Below, piece after piece: positions 57,462 to 64,000 of a DNA stretch of 64,000 bases. The DNA is from Catenulispora sp. EB89 (GTDB lineage Bacteria > Actinomycetota > Actinomycetes > Streptomycetales > Catenulisporaceae): NCBI RefSeq assembly GCF_041261445.1, contig NZ_JBGCCU010000014.1, positions 62,001 through 126,000 on the forward strand, written 5' to 3'. The notes under the pieces are model-generated. The model was not told the DNA's origin and did no database searches. It saw only the letters and a list, made by a program, of their open reading frames with translations. The translations under genes and the position numbers were made by a program. Positions within the stretch are counted from its first letter, which is position 1. Each line of letters opens with the position of its first letter.

Positions 57462-57490
57462 AACCTAGGACTGTTCTTTTCTGTTGTCAA
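57462..57490 (-). promoter_or_regulatory. Consensus promoter giving a leaderless ROK transcript
   Basis: On the minus strand TTGACA (complement of 57485-57490) is 17 bp from TAGGTT (complement of 57462-57467). The GTG start follows the -10 at 7 nt, where transcription should begin, so the mRNA would have no 5' leader. No ribosome site precedes the GTG. Confidence 0.75.
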
Positions 57491-57720
57491 TGAAAGAAGT
57501 AGGGGCACTGCGAAGAGTGATCATCTGTCGCTGATTTCCTGGGAAACACAAGCGATGGCTTGTCTTTGATATTCGATCGAAGGAGCGGCGCACGGCCGCC
57601 GATCAGGCGGCCCTCGGCGTGTGACGCGGTCGGTAACCACGGATGAACTCTTGCGCCGATCCTTCTTCGAGGGCTGACATCCCTGCGGCGGCTCCGTATT
57701 TTTGGAGTGTGGAGAACGGG

Positions 57721-58284
57721 ATGCACCTCCTCCTGCTCGCCGTCGACCCCGACCGCGACGGACGGCCACGCTTCCCCCCGGCCCTCGCGCCGGCCCTCGT
57801 CCTGGCCGACCTCCTCGACAAGACCAGGCGCGGCCGGCCGGCCCCGGACTCGCTGGCCGAGTACCTGCGGACCCGTGCGCCGGGACGGTTGGACCGGTAC
57901 GTCGAGGAGGCCCGGGAGCTGGGGATCCTGGAGGTCAGCGTGCGCCGGGAAGGCTACTTCGGGCACACCCGGATCCGTGTCGCCGACCGGTGGCCGGTGG
58001 AGCGGGCCGTGGACCGGCTGGTGCGAATCCTCAAATCGGATCAGCATCCTGATGACAGGGATCTGGCTTACGTCGTCCTGGCCGAGCACCTCGGGCGCGC
58101 GCAGGCGCACCTGAAGGGCCGCAAGTTCCGTGAGGAACGCCGGCGGCTGGAACTGCTGGTCGGGTGGGTCAGTAGCGGGCGCGGGCGGCATCGCTCGGTG
58201 GCGAACGCGGTGCTGTACGACGGCCTGCGGGCCATCCCCCTGACGACGGCGGACCTGGAAGCCTCGTTCGCCGCCCTTCGGTGA
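57721..58284 (+). CDS. GPP34 (GOLPH3/VPS74-like) protein
   Basis: 187 residues from ATG 57721 (GGAG 6 nt upstream; a GTG at 57709 lacks room for one). MHLLLLAVDPDRDGRPRFPP, ALVLADLLDKTRRGRPAPDS, IRVADRWPVERAVDRLVRIL and the helical end match the bacterial GPP34 family. Eukaryotic members bind phosphatidylinositol-4-phosphate at Golgi membranes; in Streptomyces and relatives the family is expanded and its role is unclear. Probably a peripheral membrane protein. Confidence 0.88.
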   Translation: MHLLLLAVDPDRDGRPRFPPALAPALVLADLLDKTRRGRPAPDSLAEYLRTRAPGRLDRYVEEARELGILEVSVRREGYFGHTRIRVADRWPVERAVDRLVRILKSDQHPDDRDLAYVVLAEHLGRAQAHLKGRKFREERRRLELLVGWVSSGRGRHRSVANAVLYDGLRAIPLTTADLEASFAALR

Positions 58285-58336
58285 CGCTGGGCGGGTCCGG
58301 GCTGTGGTGATGCCCGGCGCCGCCTATGGTTGAGGC

Positions 58337-60364
58337 ATGACGACGACTTCACCTTATGGGACCTGGCGATCGCCGATCAGCGCCGCCGACGTGGCCCGCG
58401 GCACGAAGGTATTGGGCTGGCCCGCGATGGTGGGCGACGAGGTCTGGTGGAGCGAGAGCCGGCCCGACGAGGGCGGCCGGATCACGGTCATGCGTTCGGC
58501 GGCGGATGGCAGCGGGAGCGTGGAGCTGCTTCCCGCGCCTTGGTACGCGCGGACCCGCGTGCACGAGTACGGCGGCCGGTCCTGGATCGCGATCCCCGAC
58601 GACGGCGGACACTCGTTGATCTTCGCGAACTTCGCCGACCAGCGGATCTATCGGCTCGCGCCGGGCGCGTCCGAGCCGGTCGCGCTGACGCCGGAGCCTT
58701 CGAGGCCTGGTGCGCTGCGCTATGGGGACCTGACGCTGTCGCGCGACGGTCGCGAGATCTGGTGCGTGCGGGAATCGCATTCGGACGACCACAAGGTCAG
58801 CCGTGCCTTCGTTGCGGTCCCTTTGTCCGGCTCTGGCGATGTTCGCGTCCTTGGCACCGACACGCACTTCCTGTCCGCGCCCCGGATCTCGCCGGACGGT
58901 CGGCGCTTGGCGTGGATCGGGTGGGAGCACCCGAACATGCCCTGGGACGGTACCTTCCTGCGGGTCGCGGAGATCGGCGACGGGGGAGTGCTCGGCGAAC
59001 CGGTGACGGTGCTCGGCGGTGCCGAGGAGTCGGTCACGCAGCCGACATGGATCGACGACACGTCGCTGTACGCCATTTCCGACCGTTCCGGCTGGTGGAA
59101 CCTGTACCGGGTGGGCATCGGGGACGGCGACGGCCCGCAGGCGCTGTGTCCGCGTGCTGAGGAGTTCTGCTCGGCGCCGTGGCTCCTGGGCTGGCACACC
59201 TACGTCGTGCTGCGCGACGGCAGGATCGTCGCGTCGCACGGCCTCGGGAGCCTGGCCCTCGGCGTGCTCGACCCGAAGACCGGTGAGCTGAACGACCTCG
59301 ACCTGCCGTACACCTCCTGGGGCACTATGGCGACCGACGGAGACGCGGTCGCGGCGTGGGCGGCGAGTCCGACCACCGCGTCGCGGATCGTGCGCGTCGA
59401 CATCGCGAACGGCGTGAATGGCGCGGCCGGCGCGGCCGGCGCGGCCGAGATCGTCGCGGAGTCCGTGGACCCGGCGAACATGCCGGACGCCGGCTACCTG
59501 CCGGTGCCGGAGGCCGTCGTGTCGACCGGCCCGGGCGGCCGCGAGGTCCACGCCAACGTCTACCCGCCGAACAACCGGGACTTCACGGCGCCCGAGGGCG
59601 AACTGCCGCCCTACGTCGTGCACGTCCACGGCGGGCCCACCGCGCAGTCCAGGATGGAGTTCAGCCTCGACGTCGCGTACCTGACCAGCCGGGGCATCGG
59701 CGTCCTCGACGTCAACTACGGCGGCTCCACCGGCTACGGCCGCGAGTACCGCAACCGCCTGCGCGGTCAGTGGGGCGTGGTGGACGTCGAGGACTGCGTC
59801 GCCGCCATCACCGGCCTGGCCGACACCGACCGCGCCGACCCCGCGCGCCTGGCGATCAGCGGCGGCAGCGCGGGCGGCTGGACGACCCTGTGCGCCCTGG
59901 TCGGCACCGACGTGTTCGCCTGCGGCACATCCCTGTTCGGCGTCTCGGACCTGACCGCCCTCGCCGAGGACACCCACGACTTCGAGTCCCGCTACCTCGA
60001 CTCCATGGTCGGTCCCCTTCCCGAGGCGGCCCAGATCTACGCCGACCGCGCCCCGGTGAACCGAGTGAGCACCCTGAGCTGCCCGATCCTGCTGCTCCAG
60101 GGCGAGGACGACCCGGTCGTCCCGCCCTCGCAGAGCGAGAAGTTCGCCGCAGCCCTCGCGGACAAGGGCATCCCGTACGCCTACCTGCTGTTCGCCGGCG
60201 AGCAGCACGGCTTCCGCAAGGCGGAGAACCAGATCACGTCGCTGGAGGCGGAGCTCTCGTTCTACGGACAGGTGCTCGGATTCGTGCCGGCCGGGATCCC
60301 GGTGGTGGAGCTGCGTACCGGTCGGGACGCCTCGACCGGGAAGCCGTACATCGACCGGCCGTAG
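58337..60364 (+). CDS. Prolyl-oligopeptidase family (S9) peptidase
   Basis: 675 residues from ATG 58337. The N-terminal ~400 residues form a beta-propeller (RISPDGRRLAWIGWEHPNMP, QPTWIDDTSLYAISDRSGWW). The C-terminal alpha/beta hydrolase has YVVHVHGGPTAQ, catalytic Ser in ISGGSAGGWTTL, Asp in LLQGEDDPVVPPSQS and His in AGEQHGFRKA. It is a cytoplasmic dipeptidyl-/acylaminoacyl-peptidase-like enzyme. A propeller insert at ~357-367 holds an Ala/Gly repeat. A strong hairpin terminates it. Confidence 0.94.
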   Translation: MTTTSPYGTWRSPISAADVARGTKVLGWPAMVGDEVWWSESRPDEGGRITVMRSAADGSGSVELLPAPWYARTRVHEYGGRSWIAIPDDGGHSLIFANFADQRIYRLAPGASEPVALTPEPSRPGALRYGDLTLSRDGREIWCVRESHSDDHKVSRAFVAVPLSGSGDVRVLGTDTHFLSAPRISPDGRRLAWIGWEHPNMPWDGTFLRVAEIGDGGVLGEPVTVLGGAEESVTQPTWIDDTSLYAISDRSGWWNLYRVGIGDGDGPQALCPRAEEFCSAPWLLGWHTYVVLRDGRIVASHGLGSLALGVLDPKTGELNDLDLPYTSWGTMATDGDAVAAWAASPTTASRIVRVDIANGVNGAAGAAGAAEIVAESVDPANMPDAGYLPVPEAVVSTGPGGREVHANVYPPNNRDFTAPEGELPPYVVHVHGGPTAQSRMEFSLDVAYLTSRGIGVLDVNYGGSTGYGREYRNRLRGQWGVVDVEDCVAAITGLADTDRADPARLAISGGSAGGWTTLCALVGTDVFACGTSLFGVSDLTALAEDTHDFESRYLDSMVGPLPEAAQIYADRAPVNRVSTLSCPILLLQGEDDPVVPPSQSEKFAAALADKGIPYAYLLFAGEQHGFRKAENQITSLEAELSFYGQVLGFVPAGIPVVELRTGRDASTGKPYIDRP

Positions 60365-60375
60365 CGTCCGAAGGT

Positions 60376-60413
60376 TGGACTCCGCCACGCCGCGCGCACC
60401 GTGGCGGAGTCCA
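60376..60413. terminator. Bidirectional terminator between S9 peptidase and SnoaL genes
   Basis: TGGACTCCGCCACG (60376-60389) and CGTGGCGGAGTCCA (60400-60413) make a perfect 14-bp stem with a 10-nt loop, in a convergent gap. A (GGCGTC)n run follows near 60450-60470. Confidence 0.85.
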
Positions 60414-60479
60414 GGTACTGCAACCTCACGGTCTGCGCCGGCGTCCGGGCTGCGGCGTCGGCGTCGGCGTCGACCGCCG

Positions 60480-60866
60480 TCAGAACATCCCGTTGTCGTT
60501 CGCGGCGGTCTTGGGCACGTCCTGGATGACATCCCAGTGCTCGACGACCTTGCCGTCCTCCAGCCGGAAGAAGTCCGCCAGCGCGCGCCCGGGGTTGTCC
60601 GTGCCGGGCTCCAGGTCGAGGTGGGAGTGCGTGGCTACCAGGTCGCCCTCGGCGATCACGCGCTTGATGTCCAGCCGCAGGTTCGGGTACTCGCCCCGCA
60701 GCCAGGTCACGAAGCCGATGAAGGCCTCCGGGCCGTCCTGGGCGTCCGGGTTGTGCTGCACGTAGCGGGGCCCGAAGTGGTCGGCAATCGCCTTCTGCGG
60801 ATTCCCGCCGAACGCGGTCTGGTAGTAGTCGACGACGACCTGCTTGTTGCGCTCGAGGTCCGTCAT
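60480..60866 (-). CDS. SnoaL-like / ester-cyclase family protein
   Basis: 128 residues from ATG 60866. NKQVVVDYYQTAFGGNPQKA, DHFGPRYVQHNPDAQDGPEA and DFFRLEDGKVVEHWDVIQDV are the SnoaL_2 (NTF2-like) pattern with a conserved His. Most members are of unknown substrate and often encode detoxifying or polyketide-modifying enzymes. It is divergent from a TetR gene that probably controls it. Confidence 0.9.
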   Translation of the reverse strand: MTDLERNKQVVVDYYQTAFGGNPQKAIADHFGPRYVQHNPDAQDGPEAFIGFVTWLRGEYPNLRLDIKRVIAEGDLVATHSHLDLEPGTDNPGRALADFFRLEDGKVVEHWDVIQDVPKTAANDNGMF

Positions 60867-60984
60867 GGAACGCTCCGATCTGCTGCGGATGATCGCGGGT
60901 GATCGCGGGTGGGTCCTCAAAACTGGTGTCACTACAACTTTAGCCCGCCCTCATGATCGCGCAACCTGGCTATCCTGGGACGCC

Positions 60985-61686
60985 ATGAGCTCCCACACGG
61001 TCGACTGGAGTGCGCTGCGGGCCCCGGGCGCCGCCGCCGGCCCGGCCGGAGGCCGCCGGGAGAGCCGCAAACGCGCGACCCGCCAACGGCTGGTCGACAC
61101 CGCCACCGAGATGTTCCTGGAGCGCGGCTTCGACGCCGTGACGGTGGTGGAGATCGCCCGGGTGTGCGGGGTGTCGCCGACCACGGTGTTCAACCACTTC
61201 CCGACCAAGGAGTCCCTGGTCCTGGACCTGCCGGCGGACCTCCTCGGCGCGCTCCGGGCCGGGCTGGCCGACCCGGGCACGCCGCCGGTCGAGGCCATGG
61301 CGCGCATCCTGGCCGGCGAGCTGGACAACCTGATCACCTGGCTCGAAGCCCAGGACGACCAGGCGTGGGCCGCCGCGGCGGTCCAGCGCTTCGAGGCGAT
61401 GGTCCGCGACACCCCCGCGCTGCGGGCGCACCACCGCGACATGCTCGCCCGGATGACCGACACGGCCTGCGAGGCGCTGGCCGCGAGGACCGGGTCGGCC
61501 CCGAGCGATCCCGAGCCGCAGATCGCCGCGACGGCACTGGTCGGCCTGTGGAGCGTCCAGGTCAACTCCTCCTGCGCACACCTGGACGGGCAGCGGAACC
61601 CGGCGCAGGTCCGCGCCGCCGTCACCGCCGAGGTCCGCCGCGCGGCGCAGCTGCTCGCCACCGGCCTGGCCGGCTTCGCATCCTGA
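60985..61686 (+). CDS. TetR-family regulator divergent from the SnoaL gene
   Basis: 233 residues from ATG 60985. The DNA-binding part is RQRLVDTATEMFLERGFDAV, IARVCGVSPTTVFNHFPTKE. An Ala/Gly-rich 35-residue extension precedes it. The 118-bp gap to the SnoaL gene has the direct repeat GATCGCGGGT twice (60895-60914) and an AT-rich stretch ACTGGTGTCACTACAAC that may be the operator. The ligand is unknown. Confidence 0.92.
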   Translation: MSSHTVDWSALRAPGAAAGPAGGRRESRKRATRQRLVDTATEMFLERGFDAVTVVEIARVCGVSPTTVFNHFPTKESLVLDLPADLLGALRAGLADPGTPPVEAMARILAGELDNLITWLEAQDDQAWAAAAVQRFEAMVRDTPALRAHHRDMLARMTDTACEALAARTGSAPSDPEPQIAATALVGLWSVQVNSSCAHLDGQRNPAQVRAAVTAEVRRAAQLLATGLAGFAS

Positions 61687-61705
61687 CCGGCTTGCGGCGC
61701 TCCAG

Positions 61706-61761
61706 GTGTCTGAGCGTCTGGGTGTCTGACCGTCTAGGTGTCTGGGCGGTCTAGGCGTCTG
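61706..61761. repeat. 16-bp tandem repeat at a convergent junction
   Basis: Units GTGTCTGAGCGTCTGG (61706), GTGTCTGACCGTCTAG (61722), GTGTCTGGGCGGTCTAG (61738, 17 bp) and a partial copy. The stop codon of the LysR gene (61751-61753) is inside the third unit, as the CTA of GGTCTAG. The convergent TetR gene stops 19 bp before the array. Confidence 0.9.
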
Positions 61762-62653
61762 CCGGTGGCCCGGTCAGCTGCCGTCGAGCGCACTTGCGGA
61801 AGGCCTCGACGAGCCGGTCGCGGTCGCCGGACCGCGTCGCGAGGACGACATGGCTCGGCTCGATGTCGGGCAGCGGCACGGTCGTGAGGTCCGGCCGGAT
61901 ACCGCGGAACCCGGCGGCGACGATGGCGACGGCCTGCCCGGCGGCGATCAGTTCGAGCTTGTCTTCGAGGACTTCGATGGCCGGACCGTCCGGCGCGTGG
62001 CTGCCGTCCGGGCGGGGGTCGATCCGCCAGAAGGCGTTCCACGCCGGGTCGGGCAGCTTCGGAAGCGGCTCGTCAGCGATGTCCGACAGCGCGGCCGACT
62101 CCTTGCCGGCGAGCCGGTGGTCCAGCGGGACGAGCAGTTCGCGCGGCTCGTCATACAGGACGGTGACGTCCAACGCGTCGGTGGTCAGCGGAAAGCGCGC
62201 CACTGCCGCGTCCACCCGGCGCTCCAGCAAAGCCTCGCGCGGCTCGTTCCAACTCAGGTCCACGACGTGCACCTCGGCATCCGGATGCAGCCTGCGCAGT
62301 TCGCGGACGGCGGCCTCGACATCGATGTGCCTGGTGTGCCCGACGGTGATGCGGCTCGGCGTGGCCGCCGCGCGCGCCGCCGCCTCGGCCTGAACAGCAG
62401 AGCGCAGCAGCGCCCTGGCTCGCGGCAGGAACACCTCGCCGGCCTCGGTCAGGCTGGTGCCGCGCGGACTGCGGTCGAGCAGGCGCGCGCCGAGGCGCTG
62501 CTCCAGGGCGCGGATCTGCTGGCTCAGGTACGGCTGGGAGACGTGCAACCCGGCTGCCGCGCGGCCGAAGTGCCGGGCCTCGGCGACCGCGACGAACAAC
62601 CGCACGGCTCGCAGGCCGAGATCGTCCGCGGCGGCGTACGGGATGTCAGACAC
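61751..62653 (-). CDS. LysR-family regulator
   Basis: 300 residues from GTG 62653. LysR helix-turn-helix: FVAVAEARHFGRAAAGLHVS, QPYLSQQIRALEQRLGARLL, DRSPRGTSLTEAGEVFLPRA. The effector domain is standard length. It is divergent from an NmrA-like gene and should activate or repress it; a GCAAT/ATTGC dyad at 62709-62722 fits. Effector unknown. Confidence 0.93.
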   Translation of the reverse strand: MSDIPYAAADDLGLRAVRLFVAVAEARHFGRAAAGLHVSQPYLSQQIRALEQRLGARLLDRSPRGTSLTEAGEVFLPRARALLRSAVQAEAAARAAATPSRITVGHTRHIDVEAAVRELRRLHPDAEVHVVDLSWNEPREALLERRVDAAVARFPLTTDALDVTVLYDEPRELLVPLDHRLAGKESAALSDIADEPLPKLPDPAWNAFWRIDPRPDGSHAPDGPAIEVLEDKLELIAAGQAVAIVAAGFRGIRPDLTTVPLPDIEPSHVVLATRSGDRDRLVEAFRKCARRQLTGPPADA

Positions 62654-62708
62654 CCCTCAACCATAGCAGTAGCTCGCCAACACCAATGGGCTTGAACTGC
62701 TGTCATAA

Positions 62709-62722
62709 GCAATACGCATTGC
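62709..62722. promoter_or_regulatory. Dyad in the LysR/NmrA intergenic region
   Basis: GCAATACGCATTGC: arms GCAAT and ATTGC with a 4-bp centre, 55 bp from the LysR start and 77 bp from the NmrA-like start. Likely a LysR or stress-regulator site. Confidence 0.5.
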
Positions 62723-62799
62723 CTTCAGGAACACGTCTTGGACGGGAACGGCAGCCGGCGCGCACTGTGGAGATCACACCACCGAAGCCAGGAGAAGTC

Positions 62800-63693
62800 A
62801 TGATCGTCATCACTACGCCGACCGGTCAGATCGGCCGCCAGGTTCTGGCGAACGTCCTCGACGGCGTGGGTGCCCAACCGGTGCGCGTCATCGTCCGCGA
62901 CCCGGCCCGGCTGCCGGAGCAGGTGCGTCGCCGCGTCGAAGTCGTCGAAGGCTCACACGGCGACGCCGCGGTGCTCGACCGCGCGTTCCAGCGGGCCGAC
63001 GCGGTGTTCTGGCTGGTGCCGCCGGACGACCGGGCCGTGAGCGTCGAAGAGGCCTACGTCGGCTTCGCCCGCCCGGCCGTGGAGGCGTTCGAACGCCACG
63101 GCGTACGCCGCGTCGTCGGCATCTCGGCCCTCGGCCGCGGCACCGACGTCGCCGCCAAGGCCGGCCACGTCGCCGCGACCCTGGCGATGGACGACCTGAT
63201 CGCCGGCAGCGGCGTCGCCTACCGTGCCCTGACGATGCCCTCGTTCATGGACAACCTGCTCTGGCAGGCCGCTCCGATCAAGAACAGCGGCACGTTCTTC
63301 GGACCGATCGACGCCGACCGCGAACTCCCCTCGGTCGCCACCCGCGACATCGCCGCGGTCGCCGCCCGCCTGCTGCTCGACGACGAGTGGACCGGCGTGG
63401 CCGAACAACCGGTGCTCGGCCCCGAGGACCTGTCCTCCAACGACATGGCCCGGATCATGTCCGAGGTGCTGGGCACGCCGGTGCGCTATCAGCAGATCCC
63501 GTTCGAGGCGTTCACCGCGAACCTCGCTGAGCGCGGCATGAGCCCGGCGATGGCCCAGGCCATGACGGACATGTTGTCCGCCAAGAACGAAGGGCTCGAC
63601 AACGCGGCAGTTCGTACGCCGCTGACCGCAAGCCCCACCAGCTTCCGGCAGTGGTGCCAGGACACGCTCAAGCCAGCCATCCGGGCCCAGTAG
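62800..63693 (+). CDS. NmrA-like NAD(P)-binding protein
   Basis: 297 residues from ATG 62800 (GGAG upstream). IVITTPTGQIGRQVLANVLD has the GxxGxxG nucleotide site as TPTGQIG; VVGISALGRGTDVAAKAGHV and SGVAYRALTMPSFMDNLLWQ are typical of the NmrA/quinone-reductase-2-like atypical SDR group, which lacks the YxxxK pair. Such proteins sense or use NADPH and reduce quinones. The alpha/beta hydrolase gene follows in 23 bp. Confidence 0.92.
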   Translation: MIVITTPTGQIGRQVLANVLDGVGAQPVRVIVRDPARLPEQVRRRVEVVEGSHGDAAVLDRAFQRADAVFWLVPPDDRAVSVEEAYVGFARPAVEAFERHGVRRVVGISALGRGTDVAAKAGHVAATLAMDDLIAGSGVAYRALTMPSFMDNLLWQAAPIKNSGTFFGPIDADRELPSVATRDIAAVAARLLLDDEWTGVAEQPVLGPEDLSSNDMARIMSEVLGTPVRYQQIPFEAFTANLAERGMSPAMAQAMTDMLSAKNEGLDNAAVRTPLTASPTSFRQWCQDTLKPAIRAQ

Positions 63694-63716
63694 AACCAAT
63701 AACGAGGAACCGACCT

Positions 63717-64000
63717 ATGTCTGACCCCGAGCAGATCCTCGAACGCTTCGCCGACGGCTTCAGCTTCCAGCGTCGCTCGCCGATCCTGCACGCGCCCGGC
63801 GACCACGGGCTCGACTACGAGCGCGTCAGCTTCCCGTCCCACGACGGCGTTCCGCTGGAGGGCTGGTACATCCCAGCCCCGGGCTCGGACAAGCTGATCA
63901 TCGCGAACCATCCGATGGGCTTCAACCGCTCCGGGCTTCCGACGCAGCTGGAACCGTGGCACAGCGAGTGGGCCGCCAGCGGCAACGGGTTCGAGGTCGA
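63717..64000 (+). CDS. Alpha/beta hydrolase, N-terminal part
   Basis: Only the first 94 codons are in the window; the gene runs off the right edge. MSDPEQILERFADGFSFQRR, then DYERVSFPSHDGVPLEGWYI and LIIANHPMGFNRSGLP: the HDGxxLEGWY start and NHPMGFNR oxyanion loop belong to dienelactone-hydrolase-like hydrolases of the DUF1100/UCP type. It is 23 bp after the NmrA-like gene, so both are likely one unit under LysR. Catalytic Ser is not yet reached. Confidence 0.85.
   Translation, partial: MSDPEQILERFADGFSFQRRSPILHAPGDHGLDYERVSFPSHDGVPLEGWYIPAPGSDKLIIANHPMGFNRSGLPTQLEPWHSEWAASGNGFEV

Overview
This 64 kb window is very GC-rich with near-saturated GC3, uses many GTG/TTG starts, and carries an actinobacterial gene set (zinc-independent ribosomal protein cluster, GPP34 protein, LacI/ROK/TetR regulators beside sugar genes). 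It looks like a chromosomal piece of a soil actinomycete, Streptomyces-like or from Catenulisporales; that placement is an inference from gene content and style, not from a marker gene.

Layout. 0-6.6 kb: an ABC sugar-import operon (end of a binding protein, a double ATPase, two permeases), a LacI repressor and an aldose 1-epimerase. 6.6-9.0 kb: zinc-free paralogues of bL32, uS18, uS14 and bL31 around a COG0523 protein, divergent from one Zur-like box. 9.2-19.8 kb: ordinary genes (TetR/carbonic-anhydrase-like pair, GNAT, CDF cation exporter, thioredoxin/DUF4395 pair, lipoprotein, DUF4118 protein, and a TetR/acyl-CoA ligase/MFS unit).

19.9-42.3 kb: a contractile injection system (CIS). Reading rightwards: sheath, inner tube, a small assembly protein, a DUF6760-like protein, a 1237-residue QR-repeat protein, a second tube-like protein, a LysM baseplate protein, a VgrG-like spike, gp25, a baseplate J-like protein, a tail-I-like protein, a zinc-ribbon/TM/discoidin membrane protein, a LuxR regulator, a Pvc16-like protein, an AAA+ ATPase and a DUF4157 protein that is the likely cargo. 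A divergent gene at the left edge encodes a second membrane protein with a lectin-like end. The cluster closes with a 15-bp-stem terminator. I see no PAAR tip, no classical tape measure and no tail fibre. The two membrane proteins point to a cytoplasmic particle that docks on the producer's own membrane, as described for Streptomyces CIS.

42.3-64 kb: an FAD/Rieske oxidoreductase, a HesB-like protein without cysteines, a CGNR protein followed in frame by a TetR remnant, malic enzyme, an orphan CdiI-like immunity protein, a MarR/SDR pair, a ROK-GH27-GH95-SGNH secreted glycosidase operon, GPP34, an S9 peptidase, a SnoaL/TetR pair, and a LysR divergent from an NmrA-like protein and an alpha/beta hydrolase cut by the window end. 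The glycosidases fit with the sugar importer and mutarotase at the left end, suggesting plant-polysaccharide galactose/fucose use.

A pattern outside the gene list: several convergent gene junctions (13.2, 15.8, 19.9, 48.2, 61.7 kb) each carry a different short tandem repeat (12-26 bp units), in at least two cases built from the last codons and stop codon of the adjacent gene.
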